A DNA stretch of 25,006 nucleotides, taken from a virus. The notes beneath the pieces were generated by a model, which worked only from the letters and a program-made list of their open reading frames with translations, was not told where the DNA came from and searched no databases. The translations under genes and the position numbers were made by a program. Each line of letters starts with the position of its first letter. Position 1 is the stretch's first letter. The stretch covers positions 1 to 25,006 of IMG/VR virus record IMGVR_UViG_3300045912_000374, one strand, 5' to 3'. Below are positions 1 to 5,851 of this stretch, in pieces.

Positions 1-469
1 CCGGTGTGCCACCATGGCCCACCGGTGGTCGCCGCAAGAACGCGCGTTGCACATCGGCTGACGACTGCGTCTGACCGACCCCGCTCTCCCCCGAGCGGGC
101 CTCGCCGCCGACCGACTGCGTCTGTTCGGCGAGACGCCTCACGCGGTCCCAATTGACCCAGTACACGCTAGCGGCATTGCGAGTCGATGCGACCTCGACA
201 AGCTGCCACGGCTCACGTCGTGCGATCGCCAGCCAGCGCGCGATCGTGCGCCGCGAGACTGCCGCCTTCGCCGCCAGGATGTCGCGCGCCACGCGGCAGC
301 CGTCAGCTGTCGTCGAAAGCTCGATCGCCCACAGCAGATCGACGAGCGCCGCCAGGAGCGGCTGCGGGCCCGCTGCGAATTTGGCCGACAGCAGACGATC
401 GAGCAGCGCGCGTTTTTCGTCGCGGCTGAAAAGCAAGCACCCCTGCGTGTGCGCCTCCGTGCGAGCCAT
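1..469 (-). CDS. Helix-turn-helix protein, cut by window edge
   Basis: This reading frame opens with ATG at 467-469 and stays open to the window edge, giving about 156 residues with no stop. Residues ~15-55 look helical and are rich in Leu and Ala. Residues ~70-90 (VSRRTIARWLAIARRE) fit a helix-turn-helix, followed by a short beta-like stretch (VYWVNWDRVRRL) as in a winged helix. It is the last visible gene of the leftward run and begins 27 nt after the CsrA-like gene, with only a weak ribosome site. A DNA-binding or replication-initiation role is plausible from its place in an early phage operon, but the C-terminus is not visible and I cannot name the family. Confidence 0.68.
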   Translation of the reverse strand, partial: MARTEAHTQGCLLFSRDEKRALLDRLLSAKFAAGPQPLLAALVDLLWAIELSTTADGCRVARDILAAKAAVSRRTIARWLAIARREPWQLVEVASTRNAASVYWVNWDRVRRLAEQTQSVGGEARSGESGVGQTQSSADVQRAFLRRPPVGHGGTP

Positions 470-495
470 GGTGCGAGCCTGTGGCGCTGACTGCT

Positions 496-714
496 TCAGC
501 GCTCCAGTTTAGTCGACGACCTGGCTGCGAGCCGCTGTTCCAGGGCCTCGAACCGGTCGGCCTCGTCTAGGATTTCTGACCGAACGATCTCTACACCATG
601 AAACCCATGGAACGCCAGTCGCACCCCTCCCTGACCGATTCTGACCAATTCGATGCGGCCGAACCCCACGAGCTCGACAGACTCCCCAGCTTGCCGTGCC
701 AATACCAATGCCAT
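496..714 (-). CDS. csrA: CsrA-like RNA-binding regulator
   Basis: The 72-residue product matches the carbon storage regulator CsrA along residues 1-52: an LVLxRxxGESV opening, IxLVRIxxGxVRLAF in the middle, and VEIVRSEILD at the end of the beta core. Arg45 sits where the RNA-contacting Arg44 of E. coli CsrA lies, and the conserved N-terminal Leu is present. About 20 charged residues follow the core. CsrA dimers bind GGA motifs in mRNA leaders and usually block translation. The ATG follows the stop of the polymerase-like gene by one base and has GAGGAG about 5 nt upstream, so the two are translationally linked. A phage copy could retune host translation or time the phage's own early genes. The family call is firm; the target is unknown. 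Confidence 0.85.
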   Translation of the reverse strand: MALVLARQAGESVELVGFGRIELVRIGQGGVRLAFHGFHGVEIVRSEILDEADRFEALEQRLAARSSTKLER

Positions 715-715
715 G

Positions 716-1345
716 TCACTCCTCGCCCAAATTCGGCGATCGGCCCGCCGCGGCCTCGCGAAGGTGGTCGCGCAAACGCCGCGCGCTTCGCTCGCACGGC
801 GCCCAGAACGGTACTCCCAGTGTCGCGAAAAATTCGCTTTCTTCGGGAGTCTCGATCCGCCGGCCGCCACGCCAGAGGCAGCCGTGGTGCTGCGCTAGGT
901 CGTCTGGCAGCGCGCCGCCTCGCCTGCGCTTTGTTACCAGCACCTGGCTGTATTCGGCCGGCCCCGTGCGAATCGCGTGGATCGCACCCCAGCACGCCGG
1001 CGGTAGGACGACGAACAGATCGACCTTCACCCTCCGTCGCCACCAGAGACGCTTGTAGCGCGTGCCATTAGCCGGCCGCGCATGGAACCGCAGTGGGGCG
1101 GTCGGCTCCGTGTCGTTGGCCAGCGCCTCGATCAGCCGATCGAGCGCGGAAATCTCGGCATCTGCGATCAGCCGATGCATGTCGGTGACCAGGCGCGGCA
1201 CGGCGACCAGCTCGATGTCCCTGACGCGAGGCACCAGGCGGCGTACTGATCCGGCGATTTCGATGCGGTCGCAGGCCGGCGCCAGCAGCGTCATCAATTC
1301 CTCAGCCATGGCGCGGGCCTCGGACAGCGGGATCAATTGGTTCAT
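716..1345 (-). CDS. PolX-type nucleotidyltransferase (palm-thumb only)
   Basis: The 209-residue product resembles the catalytic half of family X DNA polymerases. Residues 32-36 read GSVRR, the nucleotide-binding turn; D43 and E45 (RDIELV) and D109 (KVDLFVV) fit the three metal-binding acidic positions. Residues ~120-185 follow the thumb pattern: AIRTGPAEYSQVL, then ETPEESEFFATLGVPF. The N-terminal helix-hairpin-helix domain and the PHP exonuclease of bacterial PolX are absent, so this is a minimal enzyme. It may add nucleotides to DNA ends or fill gaps. The second acidic residue is Glu, where Asp is commonest. A frame upstream of this ATG is open but looks non-coding. The start overlaps the previous stop as ATGA, which supports 1345. 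Confidence 0.8.
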   Translation of the reverse strand: MNQLIPLSEARAMAEELMTLLAPACDRIEIAGSVRRLVPRVRDIELVAVPRLVTDMHRLIADAEISALDRLIEALANDTEPTAPLRFHARPANGTRYKRLWWRRRVKVDLFVVLPPACWGAIHAIRTGPAEYSQVLVTKRRRGGALPDDLAQHHGCLWRGGRRIETPEESEFFATLGVPFWAPCERSARRLRDHLREAAAGRSPNLGEE

Positions 1346-1707
1346 GGCCCGGCCCCCGCGGCCGCGACTTGCCGGAACCGGTAGGGGCGCATCACGATCG
1401 ACGGGTTGTCGGGCGACCGAAAGCGCGGCCCGGAAACGTAGATCGTGTACCAGCGTCGATCGCCCACGCTCATGACGTCGGCGTAGATGCGCCGGCGGCA
1501 CTTGGGGGGCCGCCACAGCCTGACGACGCGATACACGCCCCGCAGCCCGAGCGGCTGCGTAGAGCGGGCTCCCACATAGATCGGTCCGCCGCCAACGAGG
1601 CGCAGGACGGCCCCCGCGCCGATGGCCGGCGCTCGGGCCGGCCAGCCGGCCGGCCGGAATTCAGCCACGTCGCGCCGTTGCCGGGCGGACCGCGTGAAAG
1701 GTTTCAT
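1342..1707 (-). CDS. Hypothetical basic beta-rich phage protein
   Basis: The 121-residue product has a basic N-terminus (MKPFTRSARQRRD) and a central stretch rich in beta-forming residues (AVLRLVGGGPIYV, YRVVRLW, RRWYTIYVSGPRF), suggesting a small barrel. I do not recognise the family. It overlaps both neighbours by ATGA junctions (1342-1345 and 1704-1707), which indicates coupled translation and supports both starts. GGAG lies about 8 nt upstream of the ATG. Its place beside the PolX-like gene suggests nucleic-acid work, but that is inference from context only. Confidence 0.7.
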   Translation of the reverse strand: MKPFTRSARQRRDVAEFRPAGWPARAPAIGAGAVLRLVGGGPIYVGARSTQPLGLRGVYRVVRLWRPPKCRRRIYADVMSVGDRRWYTIYVSGPRFRSPDNPSIVMRPYRFRQVAAAGAGP

Positions 1708-1970
1708 GGGCCGGGCTCCGTGGGCTGGGGCTGGGTCGCGGGTTGGGCCGGCCGACGTGGCCGGCCCAGAATTGTTTCAACGGCCTCGATCGCCGCCTCG
1801 CAGGCCTGCTGGTGGGCCTCGGTCGCATAGCCGCGGCCGTGATGCCAGGCCCGGTACACGGGACCGCGCAGTCGGCGCGGCACCAGCCGCCAGTGCGTGG
1901 CGCACATCAGCCGCGCCCAAACGACCTCGACCTGGCAATCGGCAATCGGGCATTTGTGGGTGGTGGTCAT
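1704..1970 (-). CDS. Small Cys/His protein, possible zinc ribbon
   Basis: The 88-residue product starts MTTTHKCPIADCQ and continues with CATHW, giving a C-x4-C ... C-x2-H arrangement that could bind zinc. The middle (residues ~30-65) is helical and the C-terminus is a Pro/Gln-rich tail. A much longer upstream frame exists, but it is low-complexity and would overlap the next gene; the ATG at 1970 has GAGAAG upstream. Small zinc proteins are common in early phage operons, often as transcription or host-takeover factors. I cannot assign a specific function. Confidence 0.68.
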   Translation of the reverse strand: MTTTHKCPIADCQVEVVWARLMCATHWRLVPRRLRGPVYRAWHHGRGYATEAHQQACEAAIEAVETILGRPRRPAQPATQPQPTEPGP

Positions 1971-1981
1971 GGGTGTTCTTC

Positions 1982-2233
1982 TCACGTGGCCCTGCCCGGA
2001 CGGCGCACCGCCGTCACGCGGCCGACGGGTTCGAGCCGTATCACGCGCTCTTCTCGCGCCGCGATCCGCCGCGCAATGAGATCGACTGCGGCGAGGACGA
2101 CCTTGCCGATCGCCTCTATGCAGGCACTGCACAGACGATCCGCAGCCATGCGGCACCCGGCGCCATTGGTGCAACCGCAGAGCTTGCAGCGCGGCCCCGC
2201 GGTGCTCCCGCCGCCTTTCCTTTTTCGGGTCAT
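1982..2233 (-). CDS. Small cysteine-rich (zinc ribbon-like) protein
   Basis: The 83-residue product begins MTRKRKGGG and carries CKLCGC, then a further Cys (GAGC) and CSAC, giving two CxxC pairs within about 25 residues. That is typical of a treble-clef or zinc-ribbon knuckle. A helical, basic C-terminus follows. GAGGA lies 8 nt before the ATG. The frame is open further upstream to 2629, but that extension overlaps the genes at 2236-2382 and 2404-2760 and reads as non-coding in this frame. Function is unknown; a nucleic-acid or protein-interaction role fits the family shape. Confidence 0.7.
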   Translation of the reverse strand: MTRKRKGGGSTAGPRCKLCGCTNGAGCRMAADRLCSACIEAIGKVVLAAVDLIARRIAAREERVIRLEPVGRVTAVRRPGRAT

Positions 2234-2235
2234 GG

Positions 2236-2382
2236 CTAATTCCTCGAGCCGAAAAGCTCCGCTATTAACTCGCGCCGCGCTTCGCACTTGATCTGCGGCC
2301 GGTGCTGTTCGAGCGCCTGCATGATGTCGCCGACATCCTTTTCGATCGTCTTCTGCCCCTGACCGTCGCAGCCCACCGGCAC
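2236..2382 (-). CDS. Small hypothetical protein, GTG start
   Basis: This 48-residue frame ends with a convincing coding stretch (EKDVGDIMQALEQH, CEARRELIAELFGSRN) and stops 2 nt before the zinc-ribbon gene's ATG. The frame is closed upstream by the stop of the preceding gene (2404-2406), so the only reasonable starts are GTG codons near 2382 and 2376. No clear ribosome site is visible, so reinitiation after the preceding gene is likely. The sequence is predicted helical with one early cysteine. I do not recognise it. Confidence 0.5.
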   Translation of the reverse strand: MPVGCDGQGQKTIEKDVGDIMQALEQHRPQIKCEARRELIAELFGSRN

Positions 2383-2403
2383 GCAATCGACGGGCGCCGA
2401 CGA

Positions 2404-2760
2404 TCACCGACCTGGCCGGCCGCGCGGCGCAAATCGTATCGACAATCGCCAAATCGAGCCGAACAGCGGCAGACCGCGACAGCGGATCGTGCGCACTCTC
2501 TGCCCGAGCGGTTGGCCATTGACCAGCGCCGTGCCCGTGGCCACGACGATCGGCTCCGGACGCTGCCAGCGATCGAGCCAGCGCCGCATGACCGTCAGCC
2601 AGCCCCAGCGGCACCGCGTGGGCCGCCATTCGATCGATTCGATCTGCACGTGCAGCTCGATTTTGACCGGCTGATCGAACGGCGCCGCGTGAAATGAACT
2701 GCTGACGGCCTCGCCGGCCGCGGCCTCGATCGACTTGTCGCGCTGACTGTCACTCATCAT
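2404..2760 (-). CDS. Hypothetical early phage protein
   Basis: The 118-residue product starts MMSDSQRDKSIEAAAGEAVSS and continues with a beta-rich segment (PVKIELHVQIESIEW) and a Trp/Arg-rich second half (WGWLTVMRRWLDRWQR). GAGGTG lies just upstream of the tandem ATG ATG, a good ribosome site, so this looks like the first gene of the leftward run that continues to the window edge. No signal peptide or known motif is seen, and I do not recognise the family. Confidence 0.65.
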   Translation of the reverse strand: MMSDSQRDKSIEAAAGEAVSSSFHAAPFDQPVKIELHVQIESIEWRPTRCRWGWLTVMRRWLDRWQRPEPIVVATGTALVNGQPLGQRVRTIRCRGLPLFGSIWRLSIRFAPRGRPGR

Positions 2761-3258
2761 TCACCTCACGGCTGAAGGCGGAAGGCGGAAGGCGGAAGGC
2801 CGCCGGATCGAGCGTGCAGGAGTGATCCGGCCAGGATGACCCGGCGGCCAAGCGAAAAACCGCCGGCCGGCCCCGCTCGCTCTGAGCGCTGAGCGGGGTT
2901 GCGCTCCCTCCCGGCCGGCGGCTGGAATCGGCAATGAATGCGCGCGATCGGGATGTGCCGCCACCCGATCGCGCGCCGGCGGCGACCATCGCCGCTCTTT
3001 GCGACAACGCGCAGGCGGGCCAGCGAGACGCTGCGCGGGGCGGCGAGGACGCAGCCGCCACGAAAGATGAAACCAGGCCCGCCGCCGGCAATGCGCCGGC
3101 CAACCGGCCGACGGACCAGACGCGAGGTCCGACGGGCCTGGCAAGTCTGGCCGCCATCGCCCCGGCCGGCCGCGGCACGACGCTCGTGGTGCGCGAGCGC
3201 GAACCGAGTGTGACCGCCAGCCGGCCGGGGGCCGCCGTTAGAAGGCAGACCTTGGTGC
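2761..3258. other. Intergenic stretch without a supported gene
   Basis: About 500 bases lie between the early operon and the integrase stop. Open frames exist on both strands, but they are the long frames expected at this GC content. They are rich in Arg, Ala and Pro, lack ribosome sites and run antisense to or through the integrase. The stretch holds a short tandem repeat at its left end and many GGCCGG motifs, and nothing else that I can identify. Confidence 0.5.
2774..2801. repeat. Tandem 7-bp repeat (GAAGGCG), about 4 copies
   Basis: The heptamer GAAGGCG occurs at 2774, 2781 and 2788, with a fourth copy at 2795 that differs in its last base. It sits immediately upstream of the early operon's first ribosome site. 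The same theme, in the opposite orientation and degenerate, appears near 21911-21936. Short repeats of this type are scattered through intergenic DNA of some planctomycete genomes. Confidence 0.7.
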
Positions 3259-4293
3259 CTAAAACAGCGTCAACTGCCGCTCGGCCGGCTCCGCCGGCTC
3301 CGCCTCGAAGACTGCCAGGAATGCGGCCGGCTGCGGCAACTTGGCCACCGCCTCGGCCACCATGCGCGAAGGATTCAGATAATGCCGCTCGGTCACACCC
3401 CGCTCGCTGTGGGCCAGGATCCAGCGGCCGACTCCCGGCGCAATCTCTTCGTAGGCCGTGCAGCACGTCTCGCGCAGATCGCGGCACTCGAGCGGCGCTG
3501 ACATCTCGGCCGCTGCATTGATTTTGGCCCACTCGCGGTAGAACTGGTGTCGCGATTTCGTGGGGTGAAACACGTGCGGCCGGTCGTCGCCAGACGCCGG
3601 CACGATCGCCGCCAGGTGCGCGCGGGAGACTCGGTTGAGCGGCATCCCCTGGAGTTTCGACGTCTTGAGCGCACTGAAGCGGAACAGTCCGCGATCGAAA
3701 TCGATGTCCTTCCACCACAGTCCCCACAGATCCCTGGTGCGCAGGCCGTAGTTGTAGGCGAGCACGATGAAGCACCGCCACAACGCGGCCGCCGGCTGGC
3801 CCGACCTGGCTGGCGGCCAGCCGGCGGCCGAGCAGGCCACGTAGAGCCGATCGAGCTCCGCGTGCGTCGCCACGCGCGGTAACTTGGGTCGCAGGCGCGG
3901 CATCTTGACACACGGCACCCGCTGCAAAATGCCTTCGCCCTGCGGATTTCCAAGCGCCTGTGGCGACAACCGCCGCAAAATGGCCCGCAAGTGCGACCAG
4001 GTCTTCCGCACGGTCGCCGGCGCATACCGAGAGCCCAGAAGCCCATCCCGTAACGCCAGCACGTGGGCATTCGCGATCGCGGCAATCGGCGGGTCCCCCG
4101 TCAATCGCTCCCAGTGGTTCAGGGCCGTGCCATATTCGCGCCGCGTGGCGTAGGCCGCATCGAACAGATCGGGCTCGAGCCAACGCTCGTAGGCTTGGCG
4201 TAGCGTTAGGGCCCGCGGATCGACCGGCAGGTCGGTCGCGAAGAGTCGCAGCGCCGCGTTCGTCTGCGGCAGTGGGGGCTGGTGGTGATGCAT
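3259..4293 (-). CDS. int: Tyrosine recombinase / phage integrase
   Basis: The 344-residue product has a core-binding domain at ~28-110 and a catalytic domain at ~140-310. Catalytic positions are visible: R185 (NYGLRTRDL), K210 in the beta hairpin (ALKTSK), R274 (RDLRET), H295 (LAHS) and Y305 (TERHYL). The first position of the usual HxxR motif is Arg271 instead of His or Lys, an uncommon change. The enzyme would cut and rejoin DNA at attachment sites; a matching tRNA-derived core lies about 1.4 kb away at 5705-5746. GAGGG about 9 nt before the ATG supports the start. A second minus-strand frame covers the whole gene but reads as non-coding apart from its first ~50 residues. Confidence 0.93.
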   Translation of the reverse strand: MHHHQPPLPQTNAALRLFATDLPVDPRALTLRQAYERWLEPDLFDAAYATRREYGTALNHWERLTGDPPIAAIANAHVLALRDGLLGSRYAPATVRKTWSHLRAILRRLSPQALGNPQGEGILQRVPCVKMPRLRPKLPRVATHAELDRLYVACSAAGWPPARSGQPAAALWRCFIVLAYNYGLRTRDLWGLWWKDIDFDRGLFRFSALKTSKLQGMPLNRVSRAHLAAIVPASGDDRPHVFHPTKSRHQFYREWAKINAAAEMSAPLECRDLRETCCTAYEEIAPGVGRWILAHSERGVTERHYLNPSRMVAEAVAKLPQPAAFLAVFEAEPAEPAERQLTLF

Positions 4294-4833
4294 CGCGCGC
4301 GCCCTCGTCGGGGATCGCAGCCGTGCGGTGTTGTTCCGTCGCTGCCTGTCGGGGCCAGTACTCCCACTCTTGCCGCGCGACAGCGGCCCGTGCGCTGGCG
4401 ATCATGCGCCACGCCGACGAAACCAGCCCCAAAAACGAAAATCCCTCCACCATGGGCGTCCTTCCCGGAAATCCTTGCGCGCGCACGCAAACCCGCGCAT
4501 TCCCCGCGAATCGCTGAACCGTGCGCTGCCGAGCCACGCGCGCGCAGCATCGCCCCGAAGGAGTGACCCCTAGGGGACGATTCGAAGTGCGCTTCGAGAC
4601 CCGAGGCGCATGAAAAAAGCCTCGCTACACTTGCCGATCACACCCACTAGGCAGGGCTGAACGGTCGACCAACTTCCAGAGGGCCGCCGCTCACGACAAG
4701 GCGCGAAGCCTGGTTCAATGAGAGTTGACGCTACGCGCGTCTGCGGCCGAGTGATGTGATGGCCGCAAGTGTACCGACCGACAGCGCCGTGTCAAGCGCC
4801 GCCCGATTTTTTCTGGGGAGCCAGCGGTCGCCG
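4294..4833 (-). other. Integrase leader / intergenic region
   Basis: No gene is clearly supported here. On the minus strand a promoter-like sequence at 4768-4795 would give a leader of roughly 300-450 nt with several hairpins. These are CCCCTAGGGG at 4566-4575, a CGAAG-tgcg-CTTCG stem near 4579-4592, and a CGAGGC ... GCCTCG stem around a run of A near 4599-4624. A short frame starting at 4453 (MVEGFSFLGLVSSAWRM) has AAGGA 6 nt upstream and could encode a small leader peptide, but it does not stop before running into the integrase in another frame. Confidence 0.45.
4768..4795 (-). promoter_or_regulatory. Sigma70-like promoter for integrase transcription
   Basis: On the minus strand TTGACA (4795-4790) is followed after 16 bases by TACACT (4773-4768). 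The -35 is a perfect consensus and the -10 matches four of six positions. It points at the integrase and lies just beyond the 3' end of the coiled-coil membrane protein gene. No other promoter this good was noticed in the junction. Confidence 0.5.
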
Positions 4834-5358
4834 TCAGGCTGCCCCAGGCGTTGTCCAGGCGTCGATCAGGACGGCGGCCTCGTTCTTTCGGCCGAATGCA
4901 CAGATTTTCATGCCGTTGCGCAGCGCCGCCGCCTTGCTCTTGACGCCGTCAACCGTAATCCGCGTATCGGCATCGATTTCCAACATCTGCAGCTCGCCGG
5001 TGCCTTCGAGCGCGATCCATAGCGACTCGCCGTCAATCCGCTGGATCGTCCCGCGCTGCTCGAGGTACGCCGTCGATGCCTTATAGCTCGTCAGCCACGG
5101 GCCGCCGGGAATCGCCCGCAGCGCCTCGCGGATGCGCTCCATGTCCCCCTGAATCTGCACGCTCCGCTCGCGCAGCACGGCGAGATCGCCGTGCATCGTG
5201 AAAAACGTCGTCGCCGCGCCCAGCAGCGCGGTCAGCGCGATCCCCATCGACCATTGCCCCACGGCAGCGCCTCCTTTCAGGAATGCCCGATGCTCCTCCA
5301 GACTGCGTACGCGCTCCTCGATTTTATCGACGCCCGTCGCTCCAGCAGAATGCGTCAT
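4834..5358 (-). CDS. Coiled-coil membrane protein with small beta C-terminal domain
   Basis: The product (174 residues from the ATG at 5358) starts with a charged coiled coil (DKIEERVRSLEEHRAFL). A membrane segment follows (MGIALTALLGAATTFFTM), then a second coiled coil (LAVLRERSVQIQGDMERIREAL). The C-terminal ~65 residues (GTIQRIDGESLWIAL, DADTRITVDG, MKICAFGRKNEAAVLIDAW) look like the small beta barrel of DUF5666-type domains. The coiled coil plus membrane helix resembles XhlA-type phage membrane proteins. An alternative ATG at 5373 exists; 5358 is preferred because GGGAG lies 8 nt upstream. Its place beside the attachment region suggests a lysogeny-associated or cargo gene. Function is unproven. 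Confidence 0.7.
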   Translation of the reverse strand: MTHSAGATGVDKIEERVRSLEEHRAFLKGGAAVGQWSMGIALTALLGAATTFFTMHGDLAVLRERSVQIQGDMERIREALRAIPGGPWLTSYKASTAYLEQRGTIQRIDGESLWIALEGTGELQMLEIDADTRITVDGVKSKAAALRNGMKICAFGRKNEAAVLIDAWTTPGAA

Positions 5359-5426
5359 TCCCGAAACTCCCATCCCGATTTATTCTGACCCCGGAATCGG
5401 CACACTCCACTGACCGTGCCGCCTTT

Positions 5427-5506
5427 CGAGGGGTATCGGCCACACTCGGCGGGCGCCTGTGGCGCCGCTAGGGACCCCATCCAGCCTCGCGGCTGGCGGA
5501 CTCTCG
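5427..5506. repeat. 80-bp direct repeat, copy 1
   Basis: This copy matches 5533-5612 at 78 of 80 positions (differences at 5431 and 5467). Inside it are two strong hairpins: GGCGCC-tgt-GGCGCC at 5452-5466 and CCAGCC-tcgc-GGCTGG at 5481-5496. It lies in the gene-free junction between the leftward and rightward genes. Confidence 0.9.
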
Positions 5507-5510
5507 CAAC

Positions 5511-5634
5511 CCTGGTGCCCGTTTGATCCAGTCGAGAGGTATCGGCCACACTCGGCGGGCGCCTGTGGCGCCACTAGGGACCCCATCCAGCCTCGCGGCT
5601 GGCGGACTCTCGACTGGATCAAACGGGCACCAGG
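5511..5634. repeat. Element with 26-bp perfect terminal inverted repeats
   Basis: Bases 5511-5536 and 5609-5634 are exact reverse complements. They bracket the second 80-bp repeat, giving a 124-bp unit with no coding content. The right arm runs into another perfect hairpin (CACCAGGAC at 5628-5636 with GTCCTGGTG at 5642-5650). It could be a small palindromic dispersed element of host type, or a cis-acting replication or recombination site beside the attachment core. Confidence 0.8.
5533..5612. repeat. 80-bp direct repeat, copy 2
   Basis: Second copy of the 80-bp unit at a spacing of 106 bp. It carries the same two internal hairpins. Unlike copy 1, it lies between the arms of a perfect 26-bp inverted repeat, so it can fold into a cruciform with branches. 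Confidence 0.9.
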
Positions 5635-5642
5635 ACCACCAG

Positions 5643-5739
5643 TCCTGGTGTCGCCCCCATCCGCCGGCGACACCCGGAAAAATGGCCCAAAACACGAGCC
5701 CCAATGGACAGGGCCGGAATCGAACCGGCGACACCAGGA
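5643..5739. repeat. Inverted and direct repeats around the tRNA core
   Basis: The 13-mer TCCTGGTGTCGCC at 5643-5655 recurs as its reverse complement at 5727-5739, inside the tRNA fragment. CCGGCGACACC occurs at 5664-5674 and again at 5725-5735 in direct orientation. Repeats flanking an integration core are typical of integrase arm sites, or they may record an earlier duplication of part of the core. Confidence 0.6.
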
Positions 5740-5746
5740 TTTTCAG
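5705..5746 (-). other. tRNA-Phe 3' fragment, phage attachment core
   Basis: On the minus strand this reads as the 3' half of a tRNA. It has the anticodon loop CTGAAAA (anticodon GAA, Phe), the 3' anticodon strand, a 5-base variable loop, a perfect 5-bp T stem around TTCGATT, then CCTGTCC and discriminator A. The 5' half is missing: the bases before the loop do not pair with the 3' anticodon strand, and no matching 5' acceptor strand is found. A tRNA 3' half lacking its 5' half, near an integrase gene, is the usual signature of an attP or attR core. Because the break faces higher coordinates, DNA on that side must be element DNA; the left side is either element (attP) or host (attR). Confidence 0.8.
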
Positions 5747-5851
5747 TGCTCGTATCGATAAGTCCATTGATTCGCAATGGTTTGCGCGGCAGGATCGCAG
5801 TGCACGGAGGCCAAATACTGCCAGTCGTCTGCTGACTCAGAGAGGTGCTCC

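Noticed and set aside
2934-3521. Plus-strand 195-codon frame before and across the integrase 3' end
   Set aside because: It has no ribosome site, is low in hydrophobic residues, and overlaps the integrase antisense by more than 260 bp.
2750-4537. 595-codon minus-strand open frame covering the integrase
   Set aside because: It runs in a different frame through the whole integrase and the repeat region. Composition is Arg/Ala/Gly-rich with no domain, as expected for an open shadow frame at this GC content. Only its first ~50 residues from 4453 look protein-like.
4560-4625. tRNA- or tmRNA-like T loop (TTCGAAT) on the minus strand near 4576-4585
   Set aside because: The flanking bases do not form a T stem and no acceptor pairing exists, so it is probably just a palindrome-rich leader.
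5380-5767. Several ~100-codon frames over the 80-bp repeats
   Set aside because: They occur in multiple frames on both strands, track the DNA repeat rather than codons, and have no ribosome sites.
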